Shown piece by piece: positions 44,452-52,764 of a stretch of DNA of 64,000 bases; position 1 is the stretch's first letter, and each line of letters opens with the position of its first letter. The DNA comes from an uncultured Eubacteriales bacterium (GTDB taxonomy: Bacteria > Bacillota > Clostridia > Oscillospirales > Acutalibacteraceae): contig CAKSOL010000009.1 in assembly GCA_934477125.1 (NCBI GenBank), positions 1 through 64,000 on the forward strand. Direction: 5' to 3'. The notes below the pieces were generated by a model. It made no database searches. It had not been told where the DNA came from and was given only the letters and a program-made list of their open reading frames with translations. The translations under genes were made by a program, and so were the position numbers.

Positions 44452-45369
44452 CTAACCTCCGATAAATTCCCTGAGCAGCGAATTTTCCGGCACAAGCGAT
44501 TTATCGAGCGAAACGAATTTTTCCGCAGCGGCAGCGGTTTTTAAAAAATACTCGGAGCAGGGCGTATCGCCGTTTACCTGTCCTCGCATTTTCAAAAAAC
44601 GCTCCCTATAAATACATGGCTCATACAGATGCAGCGTTTTCAGCTTTACGTCCGCAGTATCCTTATACTTAAACAGATATTTTCTTTCTCCCTCGCCTAC
44701 CGTGTCCCACATAGCAAGCGTAGTGTTTATATCCGCTCCGCGGAAAATCTCGTCCCGCAGAGCGCGGCGCATAAGTCTTACAGCGCGGCTCGTCAGCAAA
44801 ATTTCGCCGTTTTCAGACAGTATCGGGCTGTTCACGCTGATATAGACCCGGCATATATTCTGCGGAGCGATAAGACCCGTCAGCACGGGATTTATTGCGT
44901 GAAGTCCTTCAATAATCACTATTCCGCGTTTTCCGACGTCTATTTTACGCGTGAAAGGCTCACGCTCCGAGGTTTTAAAATTATAAACCGGAATTTCGCT
45001 CTGACCTGTGCTTATAACCTGCTTAAAGCAGCTCCTTATAAGCTCCAAATCAAGCGCGTTCACCGATTCGGTATCTCTTGTACCGTCCTCCGAAACGGGA
45101 GCGAGAGACGCCGGGAGGTAAAAATCATCGAGAGAAACCGTAACATTTTTTTCGCCGAGTTTTTCCAGCATTTCAGAGAGCAGCCTGGCGGTAGTGGTTT
45201 TTCCCGAACCGGACGGACCGGCTATCGCCACCAGGCGGATATTATCGTTTGCCGCAATTTTGTCGGCAAGGGCGGCAAACTCCCGGTGATATTCCTCCTC
45301 GACAGCGCCGATAAAGCCGGCGGGGTCGGAAGCGGCGTTTCGGTTAATGCTTTGCAGGGTATTTTTCAT
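44452..45369 (-). CDS. Uridine kinase-like nucleoside kinase (PRK/UDK family)
   Basis: A 305-residue P-loop kinase. Walker A GPSGSGKT (51-58), then LDDFYLP and the EGLHAINP word, define the PRK/UDK fold that phosphorylates uridine or a related nucleoside. It lacks the TGS-like N-terminal extension of longer clostridial relatives. The ATG lies inside the end of hemZ (26-base overlap), with AAGGAGG about 14 bases upstream. Confidence 0.88.
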   Translation of the reverse strand: MKNTLQSINRNAASDPAGFIGAVEEEYHREFAALADKIAANDNIRLVAIAGPSGSGKTTTARLLSEMLEKLGEKNVTVSLDDFYLPASLAPVSEDGTRDTESVNALDLELIRSCFKQVISTGQSEIPVYNFKTSEREPFTRKIDVGKRGIVIIEGLHAINPVLTGLIAPQNICRVYISVNSPILSENGEILLTSRAVRLMRRALRDEIFRGADINTTLAMWDTVGEGERKYLFKYKDTADVKLKTLHLYEPCIYRERFLKMRGQVNGDTPCSEYFLKTAAAAEKFVSLDKSLVPENSLLREFIGG

Positions 45370-46822
45370 AGAACGCTTTTATTCCCTCCTTACGCGCCGT
45401 TATTTCATCAAAACGGCTTATATATTCATACGGATATTTGAAGTTAAATATACGCTCGATATAATTTCCGCCCGGCTCTCTAAGCTTTGTTACCGCCGAG
45501 GCACCGCAGGCAAATATCGAATGTGTTTCATCCATTATATATACGTTATAAAGGCACTCTCTGCCTGGCTTTGCATAGCCTACGTTTTCGAGATTTCCGA
45601 CAGTTTTGCTCTGGCGGTACATATAATACGGATTTATTGAATTTTCCTTTAAAAACCGTCTTGCATAATCGACCATTTCGGCTGCCGCGGCTCCGGCGGC
45701 TATACCGGGAACAATTCCCTCGGCTGTCAGAGTGCTTGCACGCTTCATTGAAAGCGAATGAACCGTAACGCTTTCGGGGTTAAGGCTCAATACCCTTCCA
45801 AGAGTTTCTCTGAAGCCTTCGGGAGTATCCGTCGGAAGTCCGGCGATAAGATCCATATTTATATTATCAAAACCGGCTCTGCGCGCCATATTGAAGGCGT
45901 TTACGGTCTGCTCTGCGGTATGGCGTCTGCCTATTGCTCTCAGAACGCTGTCGTTCATAGTTTGGGGATTAACGCTTATTCTGGTCGCACCGTAACGCTT
46001 TATCACATCGAGCTTTTCGGGAGTTACGGTATCGGGTCTGCCCGCTTCAACTGTATATTCACGTGTATATTTCATATCAAAGCTTGAAGTAACGGTTTTC
46101 ATTATCATTTCAAGCTGTTCTGCGGATACAGCCGTCGGAGTTCCTCCGCCTATATAGACTGTTTCGAGCCTTAACCCGATTTCCCTTGCTACCTCCGCGG
46201 TATTTTGAAGCTCCATGCACAGCAGCCTTACATAATCCGGAATAAGGCGTTTTGCCTGCTCTACCGAATGAGAAACAAACGAGCAATAGGAGCAGCGGGT
46301 CGGGCAAAACGGTATTGAAAGATAAAGGCTGAACGAATTGGGTCTTGAGAGCGAGGTTATCCGTTCTTCGCCGCTTACAGCCTCGCGGCAAAGGGATATT
46401 TTCCCCGGCTCGACCATCAGCTCATTTTCAAAATACAAGGCGGCATTTTCCGCGCCTTTTGCAGACGAAAGTCTTGAAAAAAGCTTTGCCGGTCTGACGC
46501 CGGTCAGTATTCCCCATGGCGGACGGTAGCCTGTAAGCTCGGTAAAGCAGCCGTAAAGCAACAGAGCCAGCCTGCGTTCGCAAAGCTTTTCCGGTTCTTC
46601 CTCCCCCTGCGCTGCAAATTCCGAGCGTTCGGTATGCCGTCCGTCTATATCAAGCGAGCAGAAAAGCTGCCAGCCGCTGTCTGCCGGTTCAAGCTCGGCT
46701 ACCGCGAAACGGACATCGGGAATTACGCTGTCGCAGAAGCGTATCTTTTCAAAAGGCAGGAAAATACGTATCAGCTTTTCGAGCTCATAGTTAAAGCTAT
46801 GCCCTATATTGCAGAGGTTCAT
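45344..46822 (-). CDS. hemZ: Oxygen-independent coproporphyrinogen III oxidase-like HemZ
   Basis: A 492-residue radical SAM protein. An N-terminal domain of about 165 residues, typical of HemZ, precedes the SAM-cluster motif CPTRCSYC (Cys173, Cys177, Cys180), the GGGTPT strand and the C-terminal HemN domain. The family oxidatively decarboxylates coproporphyrinogen or acts as heme chaperone; which applies here is open. ATGA overlap with the hydrolase gene upstream. Confidence 0.92.
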   Translation of the reverse strand: MNLCNIGHSFNYELEKLIRIFLPFEKIRFCDSVIPDVRFAVAELEPADSGWQLFCSLDIDGRHTERSEFAAQGEEEPEKLCERRLALLLYGCFTELTGYRPPWGILTGVRPAKLFSRLSSAKGAENAALYFENELMVEPGKISLCREAVSGEERITSLSRPNSFSLYLSIPFCPTRCSYCSFVSHSVEQAKRLIPDYVRLLCMELQNTAEVAREIGLRLETVYIGGGTPTAVSAEQLEMIMKTVTSSFDMKYTREYTVEAGRPDTVTPEKLDVIKRYGATRISVNPQTMNDSVLRAIGRRHTAEQTVNAFNMARRAGFDNINMDLIAGLPTDTPEGFRETLGRVLSLNPESVTVHSLSMKRASTLTAEGIVPGIAAGAAAAEMVDYARRFLKENSINPYYMYRQSKTVGNLENVGYAKPGRECLYNVYIMDETHSIFACGASAVTKLREPGGNYIERIFNFKYPYEYISRFDEITARKEGIKAFYEKYPAKH

Positions 46823-47445
46823 AACAAGCCTCCGTTCATATAAGGGTTACAGCGTTTTTCTGCTGCTAATGTTGTGCTGCCGCCGTGTCCGGGGTAAACT
46901 GCTATACCGTCCGGCAAAGCGGAAATAACCGTTTTCAGCGAATTTATCAGAGCGCGGGTATCGCCGCCGGGAAAGTCGGTTCTTCCGACAGAGCCGGCAA
47001 AAAGCGTATCGCCGCTGAAAAGCGAGCTTTCGGCAAGAAAACACATTCCGCCGGGCGTATGACCCGGAGTTTCCAATGCGGTTATTTCAAGCTCTCCGAC
47101 ATTAAATTTTTCACCGTTTTTCAGCAAAATATCCGCCGAAAACGGTTTTATCGGAAATCCGAATCCAGCAGAAAGGTTTTTTTCCGAATCGCTTAAAGCG
47201 GCTGCGTCGTTACAGCCTATCGCCACACTTGCACCGGTTTCGCGTCTTAATCTGTCAGCGCCGCCGATATGGTCAAAGTGAGCGTGAGTAAGCAGTATAA
47301 GCTTCTCCGCCGACGGATTTCGGTTCAGAAAATCCGCCGCCTCGTCTGTATATTCTCCGGGGTCTATAACCAATGCCGCATTATCCGCAGAAACAAGATA
47401 GCAGTTTGTGTAAAGCTCGGTTACAGGTAATACTTTTATTTTCAT
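46819..47445 (-). CDS. MBL-fold metallo-hydrolase (glyoxalase II-like)
   Basis: A 208-residue metallo-beta-lactamase-fold enzyme with the zinc motif THAHFDHIGG (about 77-86), ETPGHTPGG, SGDTLF and the last YPGHG. It resembles YqgX and glyoxalase II, which hydrolyse thioesters; the real substrate is unknown. I use the ATG at 47445, which shares ATGA with the dtd stop. Confidence 0.9.
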   Translation of the reverse strand: MKIKVLPVTELYTNCYLVSADNAALVIDPGEYTDEAADFLNRNPSAEKLILLTHAHFDHIGGADRLRRETGASVAIGCNDAAALSDSEKNLSAGFGFPIKPFSADILLKNGEKFNVGELEITALETPGHTPGGMCFLAESSLFSGDTLFAGSVGRTDFPGGDTRALINSLKTVISALPDGIAVYPGHGGSTTLAAEKRCNPYMNGGLL

Positions 47446-47900
47446 TTTTTGCACCATATTTCCGTATCAAGCATAACAGTAACCGGACCGTCGTTTATAA
47501 GAGACACCTGCATATCCGCACCGAATTTTCCGGTTTCAACCCTTGCCGCTCCGGCGGCAAGCAGCCCGGCGCAGAACCGACCGTACATTTCATTTGCCTT
47601 CTCCGGCTCCATTGCGTTTATAAAGGACGGGCGGTTGCCTTTACGGGTATCAGCCGCCAAGGTAAACTGGGAAATACAAAGCACCTCGCCGCCGACATCG
47701 AGCAGAGAACGGTTCATTTTACCGTTTTCATCCTCGAAAATACGCAGATTAACGGTTTTATGAATAAGAATGTCGAGGTCATTTTCGGTATCCCCCGCGC
47801 AGGCGCAGAAAAGAATCATAAATCCCCTGCCGCAGCTGCCGACGGTCTCACCGTTTACATCGACCTGCGCTCTGCACACTCTCTGAATCAAGGCTTTCAT
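47442..47900 (-). CDS. dtd: D-aminoacyl-tRNA deacylase
   Basis: A 152-residue DTD that removes D-amino acids mis-loaded on tRNA. The active-site words SQFTLAAD and NDGPVT (the cross-subunit Gly-cisPro motif) are present, and the length is normal. Its ATG overlaps the relA stop. It is part of the recJ-relA-dtd-hemZ run. Confidence 0.96.
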   Translation of the reverse strand: MKALIQRVCRAQVDVNGETVGSCGRGFMILFCACAGDTENDLDILIHKTVNLRIFEDENGKMNRSLLDVGGEVLCISQFTLAADTRKGNRPSFINAMEPEKANEMYGRFCAGLLAAGAARVETGKFGADMQVSLINDGPVTVMLDTEIWCKK

Positions 47901-50092
47901 TATTGGCTTATCCTTTCCACGCTGAAAACTCCGGGCAGCTTTTCAAGTCTTGCAATTATACTTCTCAGATGTTCAACGCTTTCCGCGCTTACAGAAAGGG
48001 TTGCAATGCAGTTTCCGCCGCGCGCCTGCCGCGCATTTATAGAATGAACGGGAACTCTCATTCCCTGAACGGCGGTAAGAATATCAACGACAAGACCGTC
48101 CCTGTCGATAGCGGAAACCTGCAAGGCGGACACGAACCTCTCGGTTCTGACATTATCCCAATGCGCCGGTATCCAGCGCTCCGGTTCGGAGCATTTGGAA
48201 ATATCGCGGGGAACGTTATTACAGTCCCGTTTATGAATTGAAACACCGTGACCGCGCGTTATAAAGCCTATAATATCGTCTCCGGGAAGAGGAGTACAGC
48301 ACTTGGAGAGCTTTATAAGGCAATTATCGATGCCGTCTACCACAACGCCCTCGCTTGAATGATTCCGGGCTTCGGGAACAACAGCTTCGATTACGGGCGG
48401 TTTCATCGCTGCCGCGCGTTTATTGTATTCCTCGCGTATGCGCGGCATTATCCTCGAAAGAGTTATTCCGCCGTAGCCGATAGCCGCAAAAAAGTCATCG
48501 GAATCGGCGCAGTGCATACGGTGAGCCTGCTCGGAAATAAACTCCTCCATATCGCCGTCCGGAAGCGAAATGCCGTTGCGTTTAAACTCTTTTTCAACCT
48601 CCAGCTTGCCTGCGGCGATATTTTCGGTTCTGCGTTCCTTTTTGAACCAGGAACGGATTTTAGCCTTAGCCTGATTTGTAACCGCTATATTCATCCAGTC
48701 GCGGCTCGGACCGTGACCCGGCTGATTGGTGGTCAGTATTTCTATTACCTCGCCGGTTTTTATAACATGGTTAATCGGAACTATTCTGCCGTCAGCCTTA
48801 GCGCCGACCATTTTTATTCCGACAGCCGAATGTATGGCAAAGGCAAAGTCAACAATCGTTGAGCCGACGGGTAAATTTATAACGTCGCCGCGCGGAGTGA
48901 CCGCGAAAACATCCTCCTGTGACAAATCAACCTTAATACTGCGTACCAGCTCGGACGCATCGCCGGAATCATTCTGATTTTCAAGTATCTGACGAATCCA
49001 GGCTAGACGATCCTCCATTCGCTTGTCGCTTCCGCTTATGCCCTCCTTATATTTCCAGTGCGCCGCAATACCGAATTCGGCGGTATGATGCATTTCAAAG
49101 GTACGTATCTGAATTTCAAAGGGAACGCCCTCGCGGCTGAGAACCGTTGTATGGAGCGACTGATACATATTCGGCTTTGGGGTTGAAATATAGTCCTTAA
49201 AGCGGTTGGGTATCGGGCGGAACATATCGTGCATTATACCCAAGATGTTATAACAGTTGGCTACCGTGTCGGTTATAATACGTATGGCATAGACATCGTA
49301 TATCTCATCAAAATCCTTGCCCTGCAGATACATTTTCCGATAGATACCGTGAATAGATTTTACTCTGCCCTGAAACGCCATTTCAACTCCCGGCATTTCG
49401 GTATGCAGGCGTTCCTCGATACGGTTCTTGATATCATTGAGTATTTTTTCCCGTTCATGGCTTTTTACATGCAGCAAATCCTCGATTTCCTTATATGCTA
49501 TCGGGTCAAGATGCTTTATTGCAAGATCCTCCAGCTCCTCCTTGACGGGGCGGATACCGAGACGGTGAGCTATCGGCGCATAAACCTCAAGGGTTTCAAG
49601 AGATTTATCCCTCTGCTTCTGCTCGGGCATAGCGTCTATCGTCCGCATATTGTGAAGTCTGTCCGCAAGCTTTATTATGATAACGCGGATATCGCGTCCC
49701 ATAGCTATCAGCATTTTTCTGAGGCTTTCCGCCTGCTGCTGCTCCTTTGTTGTAAACGAGAGTCTGCCTATCTTTGTAACGCCGTCAACAAGCAGCGCAA
49801 CATCGTCCCCGAACTCGCGCTTTATATCCTCAACGGTTGCGTCGGTATCCTCAACAACATCGTGCAGCAAGGCAGCTGCAACCGACTGAGAGTCCATACC
49901 GAGGGAAACCACTATTTTCGCAACGTTATACGGGTGAATATAATAGTCCTCGTTTGTCCAGCGTTTCTGACCCGCGTGCTTCTCGGTGCAATATTCAAAC
50001 GCCTTTTTGATAAGTGCCTCGTCATAAACGCCGCCGCTTGCCTTCATCTGCTCGGTTAAATCGTTATAATCCCGCATTTGCTCTGCATTCAT
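47900..50092 (-). CDS. relA: Bifunctional (p)ppGpp synthetase/hydrolase
   Basis: A 730-residue RelA/SpoT homologue that makes and degrades the stringent alarmone. Domains in order: HD hydrolase (His77-Asp78 in LLHDVVEDT), synthetase (about 230-345, with YQSLHTTV), TGS (about 390-450), helical and zinc-finger-like region (CCTPLPGD) and ACT domain at the C-terminus. An intact HD motif implies both activities. It starts three bases from the recJ stop. Confidence 0.97.
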   Translation of the reverse strand: MNAEQMRDYNDLTEQMKASGGVYDEALIKKAFEYCTEKHAGQKRWTNEDYYIHPYNVAKIVVSLGMDSQSVAAALLHDVVEDTDATVEDIKREFGDDVALLVDGVTKIGRLSFTTKEQQQAESLRKMLIAMGRDIRVIIIKLADRLHNMRTIDAMPEQKQRDKSLETLEVYAPIAHRLGIRPVKEELEDLAIKHLDPIAYKEIEDLLHVKSHEREKILNDIKNRIEERLHTEMPGVEMAFQGRVKSIHGIYRKMYLQGKDFDEIYDVYAIRIITDTVANCYNILGIMHDMFRPIPNRFKDYISTPKPNMYQSLHTTVLSREGVPFEIQIRTFEMHHTAEFGIAAHWKYKEGISGSDKRMEDRLAWIRQILENQNDSGDASELVRSIKVDLSQEDVFAVTPRGDVINLPVGSTIVDFAFAIHSAVGIKMVGAKADGRIVPINHVIKTGEVIEILTTNQPGHGPSRDWMNIAVTNQAKAKIRSWFKKERRTENIAAGKLEVEKEFKRNGISLPDGDMEEFISEQAHRMHCADSDDFFAAIGYGGITLSRIMPRIREEYNKRAAAMKPPVIEAVVPEARNHSSEGVVVDGIDNCLIKLSKCCTPLPGDDIIGFITRGHGVSIHKRDCNNVPRDISKCSEPERWIPAHWDNVRTERFVSALQVSAIDRDGLVVDILTAVQGMRVPVHSINARQARGGNCIATLSVSAESVEHLRSIIARLEKLPGVFSVERISQ

Positions 50093-50094
50093 TT

Positions 50095-52101
50095 TCAGTT
50101 CCCCCTTTCGGTTATCTTTCTGAAGGTTTCTGATTGCTCCAAATTGGTTTTTTGAGCCGCCGATTTCGTATACACTCCGTTTTCAAGCCTGATAAGGCTT
50201 AGCTCGGAAAGAATGGTGAGTGCAATCTGCGTTTTCCCGAATCCCGGAGACAGAATACCCAAATACTTAATTCTTTCCGCGCTTACCGGCATACGGCTGA
50301 TAACCCGGTACACCTCGCCCACCTGTTCGCGCGTCGGGGCGAGCAGCTCAGGCTGAAATTTCCTGCCGGATATATAATCATTATATGCAAAAAATGACTC
50401 AAAAAGCGCTTCATCGTCAGTTCCGGATAACCGCAGGGCGCGGATAATGACCGAAAGCGAGCGCGTACCCTGATATTCGCTGCTTTCAAGTCTTACGGCG
50501 AGGTCAAGCAAATCTCCCGGCTGAAAGCAGAATTGCTGAGGAGTAACGCCGAACAGCAGCGCCTGAAAAACAGCGCCCTCGCGGCTGAATATCAGCTTCA
50601 GATGCTTTCCCGAACCGATGGGAGTTATTTTATTAAGGCTTACGCCGAACAGCCCGAAAACCGGTTCTGGATTTCCGAATCCGAACGGCTCAAGAACCGA
50701 AAGCGAGTCCGCCATATCAACCGTCATAGCCGCAGGATTAAGCTTGAGATCAATATGTATTTCCGGGGGAATTCCCGGAAAATCCGCGGCATAATCGTTT
50801 ATCTCCTCTCGGAATTTATCTATGTTTTCGCTTTTCAGGCTTACTCCCGCCGCCGCCTCGTGACCTCCGAAACGCTCAAGGGTATCGGAACAGCTTGAAA
50901 TGGCATTATAAAGGGAAAATCCCGGTATACTTCTCCCGGAGCCGTGAGCCGTGCCGCCGTCAACCGTCAGAACCACCGTCGGCTTACCGTATTTTTCGCA
51001 TATCCTTGCAGCCGCTATTCCGACAACTCCGGAATGCCAGCCCTCGCCGGAGACTACTATAACGCGGCTGTACTGATATCCGTTTTTCTCGATTTTTTCG
51101 CAAGCCTCGGCGGTTATTTTTCTTTCGGTCTGCTGTCGCAGGGTATTTTCATCGTCGAGCTGAGCGGCAAGCTGTAACGCCTCAAGCATATTTTCGCATA
51201 AAAGCAGGTTCAGCGCCCTGACGGCAGAGCCCATTCTGCCCGCAGCGTTTATTCTGGGAGAAATACTGAAGGCAACGGATGACGCCGTAAGCTTTGTTCG
51301 GTCTGCTCCCGCTGCCTGAAGCAGTGCCGAAACGCCGGTCCTCGGTGAATTTTTCAGCAAAGCAATACCAGCTCTGACTATGGAACGGTTTTCTCCTATA
51401 AGCGGCATAACATCACCGACCGTTGCAATGCAGAGCAGGTCGGCATAGCGGGACAGAAGCTGTTCCGGAGCCTTATCGTCCAAAACGCAGACAAGCTTAA
51501 AGGCAACTGCCGCTCCGCATATTTCCTTAAAGCTGCTCGGACAGTCCGCCCTGTGAGGGTCAACCACAGCGACCGCGTCCGGCAGTGTTTCCGGCGGAAT
51601 ATGGTGGTCGGTGACAACCGTATCGATTCCGAGCTCTGCGGCATAAGCAATCTCCCCGGCGCAGGAAATGCCGTTATCAACGGTCACTATCAGCTTTACT
51701 CCCCTGTCGCCGAGCAGCTTTACGGCGTTTTTGTTCATTCCGTAGCCCTCAAGCTGTCTGTCCGGTATATAAAACTCGGTATCGCATCCCCGCGAGCGCA
51801 GGTAATCGTAAAGCAGGGCGGTAGCTGTTACGCCGTCGCAGTCATAATCTCCGAAAACCGCAATCCTCTCGCCGTTTTCAATAGCCTGCTCAATCCGCTC
51901 CGCCGCCTTTTCTATATCGGCAAGCTCGCGCGGGTCGCACAGCTGGAGCTCAGGAGAAATAAGCTGTTCAAGCTCGGCAGGGTCGGAATAACCGCGTTCA
52001 GCGGCTATCATCGCCACAAACGGGTCTATATCACATTCTTCCGCCAGTTCCTTTGCAAGCGCTCTGTCCGGCGAACCCACCAACCATTTTTTAAACGCCA
52101 T
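50095..52101 (-). CDS. recJ: Single-stranded-DNA-specific exonuclease RecJ
   Basis: A 668-residue DHH/DHHA1 phosphoesterase for recombination and repair. The catalytic words are GDYDCDG (84-90), DNGIS and VTDHHIPPE, followed by the DHHA1 GGHEAAAG block and an OB-like part. The C-terminal approximately 90 residues form an extra region as in other Firmicutes. It is the first gene of the long minus-strand run; AAGGAG precedes the ATG. Confidence 0.96.
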   Translation of the reverse strand: MAFKKWLVGSPDRALAKELAEECDIDPFVAMIAAERGYSDPAELEQLISPELQLCDPRELADIEKAAERIEQAIENGERIAVFGDYDCDGVTATALLYDYLRSRGCDTEFYIPDRQLEGYGMNKNAVKLLGDRGVKLIVTVDNGISCAGEIAYAAELGIDTVVTDHHIPPETLPDAVAVVDPHRADCPSSFKEICGAAVAFKLVCVLDDKAPEQLLSRYADLLCIATVGDVMPLIGENRSIVRAGIALLKNSPRTGVSALLQAAGADRTKLTASSVAFSISPRINAAGRMGSAVRALNLLLCENMLEALQLAAQLDDENTLRQQTERKITAEACEKIEKNGYQYSRVIVVSGEGWHSGVVGIAAARICEKYGKPTVVLTVDGGTAHGSGRSIPGFSLYNAISSCSDTLERFGGHEAAAGVSLKSENIDKFREEINDYAADFPGIPPEIHIDLKLNPAAMTVDMADSLSVLEPFGFGNPEPVFGLFGVSLNKITPIGSGKHLKLIFSREGAVFQALLFGVTPQQFCFQPGDLLDLAVRLESSEYQGTRSLSVIIRALRLSGTDDEALFESFFAYNDYISGRKFQPELLAPTREQVGEVYRVISRMPVSAERIKYLGILSPGFGKTQIALTILSELSLIRLENGVYTKSAAQKTNLEQSETFRKITERGN

Positions 52102-52138
52102 AACAGCTCTCTCCTTTCGGATATATTTTAACTAATAT

Positions 52139-52167
52139 ATTTTACCACCAAAACAAACTTTTTTCAA
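52139..52167 (-). promoter_or_regulatory. Promoter of the recJ-relA-dtd-hemZ run
   Basis: On the minus strand TTGAAA (52167-52162), a 17-base spacer and TAAAAT (52144-52139) lie about 40 bases before the recJ start. Confidence 0.75.
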
Positions 52168-52272
52168 CAAATTTATACTTCACCTTAAATCATCGGAGTT
52201 TTTCATCTTAAATTTCAAAATCGGTTGTGCAGTTTTCATAAAAAGTCGAATTTTGCTTTTTTCTGCCGTTTG

Positions 52273-52323
52273 CGAGCATTCCGGAGAAAATCGAAGAAAA
52301 AACGAGCATTTCGGAGCATTTCG
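52273..52323. repeat. Short direct repeats upstream of the pot promoter
   Basis: CGAGCATTCCGGAG (52273-52286) recurs as CGAGCATTTCGGAG (52303-52316), exactly 30 bp on, and a partial third copy GGAGCATTTCG (52313-52323) follows. The set ends about 50 bp before the -35 box of the pot promoter. The three-turn spacing could suit a DNA-binding protein; otherwise this 200-bp AT-rich stretch (52168-52374) shows no gene. Confidence 0.5.
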
Positions 52324-52374
52324 ATGTTTCAAATGATTTTTCGTAGAAAAAAATGCTGATTTTGCAAAAAGTTA

Positions 52375-52403
52375 TTGACTTTTCAACGGGTTTGGCGTAT
52401 AGT
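52375..52403 (+). promoter_or_regulatory. Promoter of the structured leader and potABCD
   Basis: TTGACT (52375-52380), a 17-base spacer and TATAGT (52398-52403). The transcript would start near 52410, at the base of the first hairpin and about 355 bases before potA. Confidence 0.8.
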
Positions 52404-52410
52404 TGGATAA

Positions 52411-52745
52411 TGTCAAGTAATAATATTGCGTTTTAAAAATCGCCATATTATTATGAACCTTGACAATTTAACGCATCTGTGTAGAAAGCGGTCTCCGAGC
52501 GGTATGCCGTAGTTCCTTTTAGGTCTGACAAAAGTCTGGCGCTAAAGAAAGAGAGCTATGAAAAACCCTTTGTTCAGGGCATACCTTGCAGGCGCCGCGG
52601 GTATCGCGCAGGGTAAACGTTTGACCGGAAACGGTCTATTTTATACTTGTGTTGACACTTGTGCTGCACCGGACAGGGGGCAAACCGCAAAACGGCTGTT
52701 TTACGCCGCTGTGCGTCCTCAGGTCTGCTATGCACCTGTTGTGTG
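52411..52745 (+). ncRNA. Structured RNA leader of potABCD, family unidentified
   Basis: Pairings I can see by eye: TGTCAAG (52411-52417) with CTTGACA (52459-52465); TAATAATAT (52418-52426) with ATATTATTA (52445-52453); GGTATGCC (52501-52508) with GGCATACC (52578-52585), enclosing TTTAG/CTAAA; CGCG (52596-52599) with CGCG (52605-52608); GACCG-GAAA-CGGTC (52623-52636), a GNRA-type tetraloop; ACAG (52673-52676) with CTGT (52696-52699) around CCG/CGG; CAGGT (52720-52724) with ACCTG (52734-52738). The region is longer and more GC-rich than a normal leader and ends just before the potA ribosome-binding site, with no T-run between. A cis-regulatory RNA such as a riboswitch is inferred; an independent RNA is possible. 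It does not show the T-box, SAM, TPP, c-di-GMP, RNase P, tmRNA or SRP signatures I looked for. Confidence 0.6.
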
Positions 52746-52746
52746 A
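52558..52746 (+). CDS. Possible 62-residue leader ORF within the structured RNA
   Basis: An ATG-to-TGA frame of 62 codons ends 18 bases before the potA start. It has only a weak GAGAG upstream and ends in a proline-containing word (RPQVCYAPVV). It could be a polyamine-sensing leader peptide, but it overlaps the paired segments and has no recognisable domain, so chance is at least as likely. Confidence 0.2.
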   Translation: MKNPLFRAYLAGAAGIAQGKRLTGNGLFYTCVDTCAAPDRGQTAKRLFYAAVRPQVCYAPVV

Positions 52747-52764
52747 ACAAAGGGGGATGCTTAA

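Noticed and set aside
49229..50059. Open frame of 276 codons on the plus strand
   Set aside because: Antisense to relA, whose domains are complete; no support of its own.
52672..52720. c-di-GMP-I riboswitch, suggested by GGCAAACC and a following hairpin
   Set aside because: The required GACGCAAAGC block and second helix are missing, so the match is a short coincidence.
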